Origin: Corynebacterium doosanense CAU 212 = DSM 45436
Lineage (GTDB): Bacteria; Actinomycetota; Actinomycetes; Mycobacteriales; Mycobacteriaceae
Assembly: GCF_000767055.1 (NCBI RefSeq)
Contig: NZ_CP006764.1
Span: forward strand, 1,364,001-1,428,000
DNA: 64,000 nucleotides
Reading direction: 5' to 3'
A program made the position numbers and the translations under genes. The notes under the pieces are model-generated. The model saw only the letters and a program-made list of their open reading frames with translations. It had not been told where the DNA came from and did no database searches. The number at the start of each line of letters is the position of its first letter. Position 1 is the first letter of the stretch. Shown one piece after another: positions 25,624 through 34,810 of the stretch.

Positions 25624-25787
25624 CGGCGAAGCCGCAGGATCCTGGGCAGGCGTCGATAAGCCCCGAGGAACTCGGGGAGGAAGTCGACCGCATACTCGAT
25701 GCACCCGCGCCGACGCTCGCCGAGGAGGCAGCCCAGCTCGAGGCGGCCCACGCACTGCTCAATGACGCTCTCCAACAGAAACAGTAG
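25620..25787 (+). CDS. Small acidic protein of unknown function
   Basis: A 55-codon frame beginning GTG at 25620, overlapping the HAD gene stop; in-frame GTGs at 25614 and 25617 are alternatives. The product is acidic and alanine-rich (ISPEELGEEVDRILDAP, then LAEEAAQLEAAHALLNDALQQ), predicted as two helices with a coiled-coil-like pattern at the C-terminus. It fills the gap between the HAD gene and tlyA and ends 12 bases before the tlyA ATG, which argues for a real gene. I do not recognise a family; a role as a small partner of a neighbour is conjecture. Confidence 0.65.
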   Translation: MTAKPQDPGQASISPEELGEEVDRILDAPAPTLAEEAAQLEAAHALLNDALQQKQ

Positions 25788-25799
25788 GTACCTCTCACC

Positions 25800-26621
25800 A
25801 TGCCACCAGCACGCAGGCGTCTCGACGCAGAACTCGTCCGCCGGAAGATCGCCCGGTCGAGGGAGCACGCCGTCGAGATGATCAAGGCCGGGCGGGTCAG
25901 TGTCGGGGGATTCCGGGCGACGAAGCCCGCGTCGGTGGTGGAGCCGGAGGCGTCGATACGGGTGGAGGACGCCGGGGAGGACTGGGCCTCGCGCGGCGCC
26001 CACAAGCTGCTCGGCGCGCTCCAGGCCTTCGAGGCGCAGGGGCTCGAGGTGTCGGGCCGGCGCGCGCTGGATGCCGGCGCCTCCACCGGCGGGTTCACCG
26101 ATGTGCTGCTGCGCCGCGGGGTTCGCGAGGTCGTGGCCGTGGACGTGGGTTATGGCCAGCTCATCTGGCGGCTGCAGAACGACGAGCGGGTCACCGTTCT
26201 CGACCGCACCAACGTGCGCACGCTGACCCCGGAACAGGCCGGCGGAGAATGCGACCTCATGGTCGGCGACCTCTCCTTCATCTCCCTGCGGCTCACGCTG
26301 CCGGCGATCGCGGAGTGCATGAGCGAGGGCGCCGATCTGCTGCCCATGATCAAGCCGCAGTTCGAGGTGGGCAAGGACCGCCTGGGCAGCGGGGGTGTGG
26401 TCCGTAGCCCGCAGCTGCGCACCGAGGTGATCCGGGAGGTGGCCGACTTCGCGCTGAGGCTGGGGCTGAGCTGTCGCGCCGTGGTGGCGTCCCCGCTGCC
26501 CGGGCCGAGCGGCAACGTAGAGTACTTCCTGTGGCTCGTCAAGGACGGCGGGTCGGCCGCGGTGTCTTCGGAGACGCTCGGCGCCATGATCGACACGGCC
26601 GTGAAGGAGGGACCGCAGTGA
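25800..26621 (+). CDS. tlyA: TlyA-family rRNA 2'-O-methyltransferase
   Basis: A 273-residue protein with an N-terminal S4 RNA-binding domain (ARRRLDAELVRRKIARSREHA) and an FtsJ-like methyltransferase fold (ALDAGASTGGFTDVLLRRG near residue 84, then VAVDVGYGQLIWRL and MVGDLSFISLRLTLP). In mycobacteria TlyA methylates 16S C1409 and 23S C1920 and sets sensitivity to capreomycin; the older name is haemolysin. It ends overlapping the nadK GTG start. The conserved order tlyA-nadK-recN supports the call. Confidence 0.93.
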   Translation: MPPARRRLDAELVRRKIARSREHAVEMIKAGRVSVGGFRATKPASVVEPEASIRVEDAGEDWASRGAHKLLGALQAFEAQGLEVSGRRALDAGASTGGFTDVLLRRGVREVVAVDVGYGQLIWRLQNDERVTVLDRTNVRTLTPEQAGGECDLMVGDLSFISLRLTLPAIAECMSEGADLLPMIKPQFEVGKDRLGSGGVVRSPQLRTEVIREVADFALRLGLSCRAVVASPLPGPSGNVEYFLWLVKDGGSAAVSSETLGAMIDTAVKEGPQ

Positions 26622-27532
26622 GTGAACAACGACAGATCCTCCTGGTCCCGCACACGGGCAGGGAATCCAACATCGTGGCGGCCGCACGGACCGCGGAGCT
26701 GGCCGCCGCTGCGGGCATCAGCGTTCGCGTGCTGTTTCCGCAGAACCCGGACGCCCTTGACGCCCACCCCCAGCTGGCGGATCTTCCCCGGGTGAAACAC
26801 GGCCCGGAGGCCGCCCGGGACTGCGAGCTGGTTCTAGTTCTGGGCGGCGACGGCACGTTCCTGCGCGCTGCCGACATCGCCCGCGCCCAGGATGTCCCCG
26901 TGCTGGGCATCAACCTCGGGCACGTGGGTTTCCTCGCCGAGTGGGAGGCCGACTCCCTCGACCAGGCGATCCAGTACGTTATCGACCGGGAATACCGCGT
27001 GGTCGACCGGATGACCATCGACGCGGTGATCCTCAACGACCGCTCCGAGGAGATCGGCCGCGGGTGGGCGCTCAACGAGGTCAGCGTGGAGAACGTCAAC
27101 CGCCGCGGGGTGCTCGATGCCATCCTCGAGGTGGATCAGCGTCCCGTGAGCTCCTTCGGGTGCGACGGGGTGCTCATCGCCACCCCGACCGGGTCCACGG
27201 CCTATTCCTTCTCCGCCGGCGGGCCGGTGCTGTGGCCGCAGCTCGACGCCATCCTCGTGGTCCCCAACAACGCGCACGCGCTGTTCACCAAGCCGCTCAT
27301 CGTCGCGCCCTCGTCGCGCGTGGCGGTGGAGTCGCTGGCCACCACCTCGGCCGCGGTCGCCGTGATGGACGGCCACCGCGTCGTGGACATGCCTCCCGGC
27401 TCGCGGATCGAGGTGGTCCGCGGGGAGCGGCCGGTGCGTTGGGTGCGTCTCGACGACCGCCCGTTCACCGACCGGCTGGTGAGCAAACTGCGCCTGCCCG
27501 TGTCCGGGTGGCGCGGCCCGGCCCCCATCTGA
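26618..27532 (+). CDS. nadK: NAD kinase
   Basis: About 304 residues from the GTG at 26618, which has GAAGGAGG at 26603-26610 and overlaps the tlyA stop. The diphosphate-binding motif LGGDGTFLRAAD is near residue 72, followed by GINLGHVGFLAE, NEVSVEN and TPTGSTAYSFSAGGP, all signatures of ATP/polyphosphate-NAD kinases. The enzyme makes NADP. A longer frame reaching back to 26531 would lie inside tlyA and is not needed. Confidence 0.95.
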   Translation: MSEQRQILLVPHTGRESNIVAAARTAELAAAAGISVRVLFPQNPDALDAHPQLADLPRVKHGPEAARDCELVLVLGGDGTFLRAADIARAQDVPVLGINLGHVGFLAEWEADSLDQAIQYVIDREYRVVDRMTIDAVILNDRSEEIGRGWALNEVSVENVNRRGVLDAILEVDQRPVSSFGCDGVLIATPTGSTAYSFSAGGPVLWPQLDAILVVPNNAHALFTKPLIVAPSSRVAVESLATTSAAVAVMDGHRVVDMPPGSRIEVVRGERPVRWVRLDDRPFTDRLVSKLRLPVSGWRGPAPI

Positions 27533-27593
27533 CGGCCCGGCCGCGGCGGTTCGCACAGGTGTGCGGTAGCCGGAGTCGGGTAGCATGCGGGTC

Positions 27594-29318
27594 ATGCTCT
27601 CGGACATCTCCATCGCCAACCTCGGTGTCATCGTCTCGGCGACCGCGGAACTCTCCGGCGGGCTGACCGTTCTCACCGGTGAGACCGGCGCCGGCAAGAC
27701 CATGGTGGTGACCGGTCTGCGGCTGCTCACGGGCGGTCGCGCCGACGCGTCCCGGGTGCGCTCAGGATCCGACAAGGCCAGCGTGGAGGGTCATTTCGAC
27801 GTCTCCCAGCTCAGCGACACCGCCAGAGCGGAGCTCGCGGAGCGGGCCCAGGCAGCCGACGTGGAGACGGACGAGAACGGCGAGTACATCGCCGCCCGCA
27901 CCGTCAGCGGAACCGGCCGCTCGCGCGCCTTCCTCGGCGGACGCGGGGTGCCCGCGGCCACATTGCAGGACTTCACGTCGCCACTGCTGACCATCCACGG
28001 GCAGAACGACCAGCTCCGCCTCCTTGCGCCGGAGCAGCAACTCGCCGCCCTGGACCGGTTCGACCCGGCGATCGCGCCGCTGGCGCAGACCTACCGCACC
28101 GCCTACACCGGCTGGCGCTCACTCGCGCGTGATCTCGCGGAGCGCACCCGCTCGCGTCGCGAGCTGGCCCAGGAGGTGGACCGGCTGAACTTCGCCATCG
28201 GTGAGATCGACGCGGTCTCGCCCGAACCGGGGGAGGACTCCGAGGTACTCGAGCAGATCCGCCGGCTCCAGGACGTCGACGGCCTGCGTGAGGCCGCCAC
28301 CACGGCCCTGACCAGCATCGACGGCCCCGAGGCCCTGGGCGGGTACTCCGACGAGGAACCCGCCTCCACCCTGATCGGCCGTGCGGCCGAGGCGCTGGGT
28401 TCTTCCGGCGACAGCGCCCTCACGGCTCTGGGGGCCGAGCTCACCGACGTCACCTCCCGGCTGTCCACGGTCACCGGCGAACTGGGCAGCTACCTCGCCG
28501 ACCTCGCCGTCGACCCGGGGCAGCTCGACTCGCTGCTCCACCGACAGCAGGAACTGAAGTCCCTCACCCGCAAGTACGCGGCCGACGCCGACGGCGTGAT
28601 CGCCTGGCGGGCCAAGGCGGCCAAACGGCTGGCCAAGATCGATACGTCCTCCGAGGCGCTGGAGGCGCTGACCACCCAGGTCGCAGAGGCGGAGAAGTCC
28701 GTGCGCTCGGCAGCGAAGAAGCTGAGCAAGGCCAGAAGATCAGCCGCGGAGCGCCTCGCCGCCAGCGTCACCGAGGAACTCCGCGGCCTGGCCATGCCCA
28801 AGGCCCGGCTCGAGGTCGCCGTCACCCCGGCCGAGCCCGGCCCTCACGGCGCCGACGAGGTGGAACTCCTGCTCGCGCCCAACGACGCCACGGAGGCCCG
28901 AGCGATCGCCACGACCGCCTCCGGCGGCGAGCTGTCCCGGGTGATGCTGGCCCTGGAGGTCATCCTCTCCGCCGGTACCCGCGGCGCCACGCTCGTGTTC
29001 GATGAGGTGGATGCGGGCGTCGGAGGCAGGGCCGCGGTGGAAATCGGGCGTCGATTAGCACGACTGGCCACCGACAACCAGGTCATCGTGGTCACTCACC
29101 TCCCGCAGGTCGCGGCCTATGCCGACACCCACCTGCACGTGGCCAAGAACGTCGGGGACGAGACCGTCACCTCCGGGGTGATCACCCTCACCGACGAGCA
29201 GCGCGTCGAGGAACTCGCCCGGATGCTCGCCGGCCTGGACGACACCGAGACGGGCAGGGCGCACGCGGCGGAGCTCTTCGAACGTGCGCGCTCGGAGGTC
29301 TCCGGATACCGGAGCTGA
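27594..29318 (+). CDS. recN: DNA repair ATPase RecN
   Basis: About 574 residues, SMC-like. Walker A GETGAGKTMVV is near residue 26, a central coiled coil spans about 180-400, the ABC signature ASGGELSRVMLAL follows, and Walker B is LVFDEVDAGVGG near 470. RecN aids double-strand-break repair by tethering ends. Two starts are possible: ATG 27585 and ATG 27594. I prefer the second, because the family starts M-L-x-x-I-S-I-x-N-L-G and because TAGCAT at 27581-27586 ends 7 bases before it, a leaderless arrangement that would exclude 27585. Confidence 0.94.
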   Translation: MLSDISIANLGVIVSATAELSGGLTVLTGETGAGKTMVVTGLRLLTGGRADASRVRSGSDKASVEGHFDVSQLSDTARAELAERAQAADVETDENGEYIAARTVSGTGRSRAFLGGRGVPAATLQDFTSPLLTIHGQNDQLRLLAPEQQLAALDRFDPAIAPLAQTYRTAYTGWRSLARDLAERTRSRRELAQEVDRLNFAIGEIDAVSPEPGEDSEVLEQIRRLQDVDGLREAATTALTSIDGPEALGGYSDEEPASTLIGRAAEALGSSGDSALTALGAELTDVTSRLSTVTGELGSYLADLAVDPGQLDSLLHRQQELKSLTRKYAADADGVIAWRAKAAKRLAKIDTSSEALEALTTQVAEAEKSVRSAAKKLSKARRSAAERLAASVTEELRGLAMPKARLEVAVTPAEPGPHGADEVELLLAPNDATEARAIATTASGGELSRVMLALEVILSAGTRGATLVFDEVDAGVGGRAAVEIGRRLARLATDNQVIVVTHLPQVAAYADTHLHVAKNVGDETVTSGVITLTDEQRVEELARMLAGLDDTETGRAHAAELFERARSEVSGYRS

Positions 29319-29371
29319 CCACCCGCGCGCCTCCACCACTTCCGGGACAGTTGGCAGCACAATCACCGGTT

Positions 29372-30592
29372 ATGAGTCCTTCCACCCGTGCTTCCGACGC
29401 TGTCGGCGCCTCGGACACGTCCCCGCTTCCCGACATCACCGGCACCCTCCGGGACTGCTCTCCCACCGGCAAGGGGCGCCGCAAACTCCGCGCCGGCGAC
29501 ATCGCCGTCATCGACGCGCCGAACATCTCCCGTCGCGAGGCCGAGTACCTCGTTGACGCCGCCCCCGCGGCCGTGGTCAACGCCGGGCCCTTCACCACGG
29601 GATCGGCACCGCACTTCGGCCCGCTCATGCTTCTCGACGCCGGTATCCCCCTGTTCGAGAACGCCGGTGCAGAACTGCGTGCGGGCTTCCGCGACGGAGC
29701 CAAGAAGGGCCGCATTGAGGCGGACGGAACCGTGCACAACGGCTCCAAGCTGCTCGCCTCCGCGACCCCGCTGAAGCGCACCAGCGCGGAGTCCTCCTTC
29801 GCCGGAGCGCAGACCTCGCTGGTCACCCACATGGAGTCCTACTACCGCGACAGCCTCGAGGTCATCCACACCGAGGCCCCGCTGCTCATCGACGGCCTCG
29901 GCGTGCCCGACATCGGCGACGATCTCTCCGGGCGCAAGGTGCTCGTGGTCAGCCCCGGCGCACAGCACCGAGAACAGCTGCGCGGGCTGCGCAACTTCAT
30001 CCGCGAGTACGACCCGGCGATCATCGGGGTCGGTGCCGCGGCGGACACGCTCGTCGAGATGGGTTACGAACCCTCCGTGATCGTCGGCGACCCCGCCGAC
30101 GTCGACGCCGAGACGCTGCGCGGCAATGCGCGGGTGATTCTTCCCGCGGACGCCGACGGCAACGCCGTCGGTCTGGAACGCATCCAGAACCTCGGGGTGG
30201 GCGCGCTGACCTTCCCGGCCACCATCGAGTCGCCGACCGACCTCGCACTGCTGCTGGCCGCCGAGCATGACGCGGAGCTCATCGTCAACGCCGGAGCGCC
30301 CCTCAACCTCACCGACGTCTTCGCGGACACCGACCGCGCGACCCCGGGCTCGGTGCTCACCCGGTTGAAGCTGGGGGAGCGGCTGGTGGACGCCGCCGCC
30401 GTGACCAACCTCTACACCGTCAACCGCACCGGAGGCGCCAGCCTGGCCTGGCTGTGGGCGCTGCTGGGTATTCTCGTCGCGCTCGCGACGATTGTCCTCG
30501 TGGTCGGTCTCGGCGGGGACAGTAGTTTCACGCAGAACCTCGTGGACGCGTGGAACTCCCTCGCGCTGTGGTTCCAGGGCCTGTTCCGTTAA
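29372..30592 (+). CDS. steA: Cytokinetic ring protein SteA
   Basis: About 406 residues, C-terminally membrane-anchored. The N-terminal part includes LRAGDIAVIDAPNISRREAE, the middle VLVVSPGAQHREQLRGLRNF and VIVGDPADVDAETLRGNARV, resembling a thiamin pyrophosphokinase-type fold, and the C-terminus has one membrane helix (WLWALLGILVALATIVLVVG). In C. glutamicum SteA with SteB localises to the division site and affects cell separation and ethambutol sensitivity. The ATG at 29372 is chosen; a TTG at 29351 would be an unlikely extension. steB begins 25 bases downstream. Confidence 0.88.
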   Translation: MSPSTRASDAVGASDTSPLPDITGTLRDCSPTGKGRRKLRAGDIAVIDAPNISRREAEYLVDAAPAAVVNAGPFTTGSAPHFGPLMLLDAGIPLFENAGAELRAGFRDGAKKGRIEADGTVHNGSKLLASATPLKRTSAESSFAGAQTSLVTHMESYYRDSLEVIHTEAPLLIDGLGVPDIGDDLSGRKVLVVSPGAQHREQLRGLRNFIREYDPAIIGVGAAADTLVEMGYEPSVIVGDPADVDAETLRGNARVILPADADGNAVGLERIQNLGVGALTFPATIESPTDLALLLAAEHDAELIVNAGAPLNLTDVFADTDRATPGSVLTRLKLGERLVDAAAVTNLYTVNRTGGASLAWLWALLGILVALATIVLVVGLGGDSSFTQNLVDAWNSLALWFQGLFR

Positions 30593-30617
30593 CTGATCCA
30601 GTGAAAGAGAGCTGAAC

Positions 30618-31463
30618 ATGCGCAGAAACTCCTCGGGCCGCGGCGCCATCTTCACCGCCGGGCTGGGCTTCGGCGTCGCCGCCGGTGTCGCACTGGGCGC
30701 CCTGGTCATTGCACCGAGCATCCCTGGGGCGGACACCTCTGCGGGGCAGTCTGCGCAGGCGGCCGAGGACCCCGCCACCGCGCCGGAGCCCACCACCTCG
30801 TCTGCCCAGCCGACAGAGGAGGACTCGGCCGAGCTGGTGGCCGGTGCCCTCGCGGATCGCCCGGTACTGATCTTCCGCACCGCCGATGCGGACGAGGCCG
30901 CGCAGGAGGAGCTGCAGCATCTGCTCGCCGGCTCCGGGGCCATCGACGCGGGCACGATCACCCTCAACGACAAGTACTTCGCCTCCGACGCCGAGGGCGT
31001 GACCAAGGTGAGTGAGCTGCTGGCCACCGCGCTCCTGCTCAACCCGGAGACGGGGGAGCCCGAGGCCCCGACCGAGGACCGGGCCCGCGCCCTGCAGACC
31101 CTGCGCGACACCGGGTTCATCGACTACGAGGACGGGACGATCCTGCCCACCCAGGGCGTCGTGCTGCTCACCGGGAAAGCCGGTGAGGAGAACACGGTGG
31201 CCAACCAGGCCCGCTTCCTCGACGCCGTGGACCGCGCCGGTGGCGCGACCGTGGCCGCCGGTCCGATCGAGTCCGCGGAGGACGGGGCGCTCATTGCGAC
31301 GCTGCGGGCGGAGGGAGCGCGCACCAGCACCGTGGACTCCTTCGGTGAGCCCTGGGCCGCCGCCAGCGTGGTCCTCGCGGTGGCGCAGCGCATCGGCGGT
31401 GAGTCGGGCAACTACGGCGCCGCGGAGAGCGCGGATGCCAGGACACCCGAACCGCAGAGTTAG
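30618..31463 (+). CDS. steB: SteB / MctB-family envelope protein
   Basis: A 281-residue protein with an N-terminal uncleaved hydrophobic segment (IFTAGLGFGVAAGVALGALVI, residues 11-31) and an extracytoplasmic region. The family is named after mycobacterial MctB, a proposed copper-transport protein, but its neighbour steA points to the SteB role, where it pairs with SteA in the membrane during septation. Residues 40-70 are a low-complexity Ala/Ser/Thr/Pro/Glu linker. AAAGAGAG precedes the ATG. Confidence 0.85.
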   Translation: MRRNSSGRGAIFTAGLGFGVAAGVALGALVIAPSIPGADTSAGQSAQAAEDPATAPEPTTSSAQPTEEDSAELVAGALADRPVLIFRTADADEAAQEELQHLLAGSGAIDAGTITLNDKYFASDAEGVTKVSELLATALLLNPETGEPEAPTEDRARALQTLRDTGFIDYEDGTILPTQGVVLLTGKAGEENTVANQARFLDAVDRAGGATVAAGPIESAEDGALIATLRAEGARTSTVDSFGEPWAAASVVLAVAQRIGGESGNYGAAESADARTPEPQS

Positions 31464-31472
31464 GCTGGGTCA

Positions 31473-32141
31473 ATGACTAGTTCCGCACCCGGCAGCCACG
31501 AATTCACCGTTACCGGTAGCGAGCTGCTCCTGCAGTCACCCATTCTGGCGGTGCGGCGCGACCGGGTGATCATGCCCGGCGGGGCAGAGAAGACCCGCGA
31601 GGTGGTCGAGCACTTCGGCGCCGTGGCCGTCGCCGCGGTCGACGAGGCCGGCAACGTCGCGCTGCTCCGGCAGTACCGCCACAGCGTGGGCACCCGCCTC
31701 ACCGAGATTCCCGCCGGCCTCCTGGACATCGTGGACGAGGACCCACTGGTGGGAGCGAAGCGCGAGCTCGTCGAGGAGGCGGGCCTCGAGGCCGCCGACT
31801 GGAGTGTCCTCGCTGACCTGGTGACCTCGCCCGGCTTCTGCGACGAGGCCTGTCGCATCTACCTCGCCACCGGCCTGCGCGAGGTGGAACGCCCCGTCGC
31901 CGAGGGGGACGAGGAGACCGACCTCACGTTGGACTGGGTACCGCTCGCCGAGGCCCGCGCCCGGGTCCTCCGCGGGGAGATCAGCAACTCCATCGCCGTC
32001 GCCGGGATCTTCGCGGCCAGCGAGGTCGTCGAGCGGGGCGGCGATGCCCGGCCGGCCGAGGCTGGGTTCCCGCTGCGGCCCACGGCTCTGGCCCGGCGCC
32101 GCCAGGATGCCGGGGCGCGCCCGGACATGAAACAGATCTGA
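31473..32141 (+). CDS. Nudix hydrolase, ADP-ribose pyrophosphatase-like
   Basis: A 222-residue Nudix protein. The Nudix box runs from [20 protein letters not shown] to EAGL at about residues 86-109, with Gly, Glu and REL-EE residues intact. The upstream segment [21 protein letters not shown] is typical of ADP-ribose/NDP-sugar pyrophosphatases. TAGGCT at 31462-31467 lies 5 bases before the ATG, so the mRNA is probably leaderless or nearly so. xerD follows after one base. In many actinobacteria this gene precedes xerD. Confidence 0.9.
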   Translation: MTSSAPGSHEFTVTGSELLLQSPILAVRRDRVIMPGGAEKTREVVEHFGAVAVAAVDEAGNVALLRQYRHSVGTRLTEIPAGLLDIVDEDPLVGAKRELVEEAGLEAADWSVLADLVTSPGFCDEACRIYLATGLREVERPVAEGDEETDLTLDWVPLAEARARVLRGEISNSIAVAGIFAASEVVERGGDARPAEAGFPLRPTALARRRQDAGARPDMKQI

Positions 32142-32142
32142 C

Positions 32143-33063
32143 ATGTCCGTCGATCCGCGCGCGCTGGCGGAGACGTGGCTCAGCCACCTGGCCGTCGAGC
32201 GCGGCCTGAGCCAGAACACCCTGAGCAACTACCGACGCGACGTACTGCGTTATCTCGACTGGCTCGACGACGCCCGCCTCAGCGACCTGTCCGCGGTCAC
32301 CACCGCGGACGTCGAGGCGTATGTCACCGACCTGCGCACGGGCAGGACCGGCCGGCCAGCGTTGGCCGCCTCCTCGGCCGGCAGGGCGCTGGTGGTCGCG
32401 CGGGGCCTCCACAGGTTCGGGGTCACGGAGGGTGAACTCTCCGTCGACGTCGCCGCCGAGGTGTCCCCACCGGCCACCGGGCTCTACCTCCCGGACACAC
32501 TGAGCATCGACGAGGTCACCCGGCTGCTCGAGGCGATTCCCACGGGTGAGGTGGCCACGGCCGTCGATACGCGAGACCGGGCACTGCTGGAGCTGCTCTA
32601 CGGGACGGGCGCGCGGATCTCGGAGATCACGGCGCTGAGTGTCGACGACGTCACGGACACCGACGGCATTCTCACCATCACCGGAAAGGGCAACAAGCAG
32701 CGCATCGTTCCCGTCGGATCGGCAGCCCTGGACGCGGTGGACGAGTACCTCGTGCGAGCCCGCCCACTGTTTGCCACCGGCAAGTCGCACGCGCTGCTGC
32801 TCAACACCCGCGGCGGCCCGCTGTCGCGACAGAGCGCCTGGGCGGCGACGAAGGCGGCGGCGCAGCGGGCGGGGATCGAGAAGCAGATCTCCCCGCACAC
32901 CCTGCGCCACAGCTACGGCACCCACCTGCTCGAGGGCGGAGCAGACGTGCGTTCGGTGCAGGAGCTCCTCGGGCACAGCTCGGTGACCACCACGCAGATA
33001 TATACCCACGTCAGCGCCGAGAACCTACGTCGCGTCTGGCGGGAAACACACCCGAGGGCGTGA
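32143..33063 (+). CDS. xerD: Site-specific tyrosine recombinase XerD
   Basis: A 306-residue tyrosine recombinase. An N-terminal SAM-like core-binding domain ([20 protein letters not shown]) is followed by the catalytic domain: Arg in [27 protein letters not shown] with the His-x-x-Arg pair, [11 protein letters not shown], and the nucleophile Tyr in QIYTHVS. With XerC it resolves chromosome dimers at dif. Its place beside parA-scpA-scpB makes a chromosome-maintenance neighbourhood, so it is the housekeeping enzyme rather than a mobile-element integrase. Confidence 0.93.
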   Translation: MSVDPRALAETWLSHLAVERGLSQNTLSNYRRDVLRYLDWLDDARLSDLSAVTTADVEAYVTDLRTGRTGRPALAASSAGRALVVARGLHRFGVTEGELSVDVAAEVSPPATGLYLPDTLSIDEVTRLLEAIPTGEVATAVDTRDRALLELLYGTGARISEITALSVDDVTDTDGILTITGKGNKQRIVPVGSAALDAVDEYLVRARPLFATGKSHALLLNTRGGPLSRQSAWAATKAAAQRAGIEKQISPHTLRHSYGTHLLEGGADVRSVQELLGHSSVTTTQIYTHVSAENLRRVWRETHPRA

Positions 33064-33089
33064 ACTTTGGGTAAACGTGTGTAGGGTGT

Positions 33090-33107
33090 CAAGACGTCTT
33101 GTATAGT
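33090..33107 (+). promoter_or_regulatory. Palindromic operator-like site overlapping a -10 box
   Basis: The perfect 12-base palindrome CAAGACGTCTTG (33090-33101) directly abuts TATAGT (33102-33107), a good sigma-A -10 hexamer, upstream of the secreted-protein gene. A dimeric regulator bound there would cover the -35 to -10 spacer. The palindrome also contains GACGTC. No clear -35 box was seen. The regulator is unknown. Confidence 0.5.
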
Positions 33108-33155
33108 CTTGTTCCCCAACCCTGCGGGAGCCTTGTCACCGTTAAGGAAAATCCC

Positions 33156-33953
33156 GTGCACAACGCCCGACCCAGAAGAGCCGCTGCCGTGATCGCAGAC
33201 GTGGCCATCGCCCTGATCTCCACCCCCGGACAGACTGCGACCGCGCAGATCCCGTCCGGGATGAACATGGAGCAGATGAACGCCGTGCTGGCGGCCCCGA
33301 TCGCCGTCGCCCCCGGAGAGACCACCACCGTCGACCTCGGGGTCCCTGTGCAGGGCGGCTACAGCGGCGAGGGCTGGGACGTGCATTCTGCGGGCACTGT
33401 CGTGACGGTCACCGCACCGGAAACGCCGGGCGCGTCGACCGTGGTCACCTTCAACGCGCTCGGGCAGACCCGGTCAGTCACGTTGGTCACGGAGCAGGGT
33501 GCGGCCCTGCCTGCCCCGGGTGAAGCGCCGGGCGCCGCGGCTGATGCGGCCGCTCCGGCCCCGGCTCAGGCCCAGGCCGCACCCGGAGCCGAGTCGGCCC
33601 CCGCGGCCGCTGCTCCCGAATCCTCCGCGCTCCCTGCAGCAACAACCCCTCCGCGCCAACCCGCCGAGCACGTCGACACCGCTGAGACCAGGTACATCGA
33701 CCTGCCCGCAACGATCGACGGCAACGTCCTCACCGTAAAGCTCGGTGCCCTGGAGGCCGCCAACCTGCTGCGCGAGTTCAACCAGGTCGACCGGGAGAAC
33801 GTCACCCTGCGCTACGTCGACGTGAACAACCAGGTGATCGAGAACGTGGAGCGGGAGATCGACACCGAGGCACTCTCCATGACCCTGACCTACCCGGAGG
33901 GCCAGACCCCGGACAACCCGTTCCACATCCAGGTCGTCGGCCCGGGCAACTGA
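33156..33953 (+). CDS. Secreted Ala/Pro-rich surface protein, possibly truncated
   Basis: 265 residues from the GTG at 33156, which has AAGGAAA six bases upstream. An N-terminal signal peptide (RPRRAAAVIADVAIALIST) probably ends at ATA-QIP. A first domain follows (VAPGETTTVDLGVPVQGGYSGEGWDV), then an Ala/Pro-rich linker at about residues 115-165, and a second domain (ETRYIDLPATIDGNVLTVKL ... REFNQVDRENVTLRYV). The TGA stop lies 4 bases or fewer from the left end of the IS21 element. It may be complete or cut by the insertion; a C-terminal membrane anchor typical of such proteins is encoded on the far side of the element. No family recognised. Confidence 0.7.
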   Translation: MHNARPRRAAAVIADVAIALISTPGQTATAQIPSGMNMEQMNAVLAAPIAVAPGETTTVDLGVPVQGGYSGEGWDVHSAGTVVTVTAPETPGASTVVTFNALGQTRSVTLVTEQGAALPAPGEAPGAAADAAAPAPAQAQAAPGAESAPAAAAPESSALPAATTPPRQPAEHVDTAETRYIDLPATIDGNVLTVKLGALEAANLLREFNQVDRENVTLRYVDVNNQVIENVEREIDTEALSMTLTYPEGQTPDNPFHIQVVGPGN

Positions 33954-33956
33954 GTA

Positions 33957-33998
33957 TTCGTAGGTGTGAAGGCCACCCGATCGTGTGGTTGGGGGCCA
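33957..33998. repeat. Left terminal inverted repeat of the IS21 element
   Basis: About 42 bases that match the inverted right end with mismatches. The shared core is ttcgtagg, a ggccac block, and gggggcca. Two more gggggcc copies follow at about 34013 and 34035, probably extra transposase-binding sites. Confidence 0.7.
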
Positions 33999-34063
33999 GC
34001 GATATTGCCTGCGGGGGCCGGCAGCCGTCGTGATGGGGGCCACCGGCGTCCGCAGGACAATTC

Positions 34064-34810
34064 CTACTGGCTCATGGTGACGTGCTCGCGCATGTTGTGG
34101 GTGCCGGTGTCGACCCAGATCGTGTTATGCACGATCCGGTCCATGATCGCATCGGCATGCACCCCGGATCCGAGCCTTTGATGCCAGTCTTTTTTCGCGT
34201 ACTGGGTGCAGAACACCGTCGACGCGGAGTCGTAGCGGCGTTCCAGTAGTTCCAGCAGCATGCTGCGCATGGCCTCATCCGGGTGATCCAGCAGCCACTC
34301 GTCGATAACCAGGACGGTGAATGCGGCGTACTTCTTGAGGAACTTCGTCGTCCCCTGGGGTTTGTCGCGTGCGGTGGCCCAGGCTTCCTCCAGATCCGGC
34401 ATTCGGATGTAGTGCGCCCGGTACCGGTGCTGGCAGGCCTGCTTCGCCAGCGCGCACCCCAGATAGGATTTCCCTGACCCGGTGAACCCCTGGAACACGA
34501 CATTCTGGTGGCGCTCGATGAACCCGCAGGTCGCCAAGGTAGCCAGCAGGTTGCGATTCAGTCCTCGTTGCTCGACCAGGTCGATCCGACGCAGATCAGC
34601 TGCCGGGTAGCGCAGGCCGGCCCGGCGGATCAGCCCGTCGACCTTGCCGTGGGTGAAGGTGGCATACGCCTCATCGACGATCAGGTGCAGCCGTTCCTCG
34701 AATCCCATCCCCAGGACGAGGTTCTCGTCTTCGGCGTCGATGGCCTCCAGCAGGGCGGTCGCGCCCATGTCGCGGAGTTTGCGTGTGGTTTCCATGTCGA
34801 TGCCGCTCAT
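34064..34810 (-). CDS. istB: IS21-family helper ATPase IstB
   Basis: 248 residues on the minus strand from the ATG at 34810, which overlaps the istA stop by 4 bases. AAA+ features are Walker A FQGFTGSGKSYLG near residue 106, Walker B FTVLVIDEWLL near 173, and STVFCTQY as the sensor strand. IstB assembles on DNA and directs the IstA transposase to target sites. Length is normal and the frame is intact. Confidence 0.95.
   Translation of the reverse strand: MSGIDMETTRKLRDMGATALLEAIDAEDENLVLGMGFEERLHLIVDEAYATFTHGKVDGLIRRAGLRYPAADLRRIDLVEQRGLNRNLLATLATCGFIERHQNVVFQGFTGSGKSYLGCALAKQACQHRYRAHYIRMPDLEEAWATARDKPQGTTKFLKKYAAFTVLVIDEWLLDHPDEAMRSMLLELLERRYDSASTVFCTQYAKKDWHQRLGSGVHADAIMDRIVHNTIWVDTGTHNMREHVTMSQ

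Noticed and set aside
32143..33063. XerD as integrase of a mobile island
   Set aside because: It has housekeeping XerD features and sits in the conserved Nudix-xerD-parA-scpAB neighbourhood.
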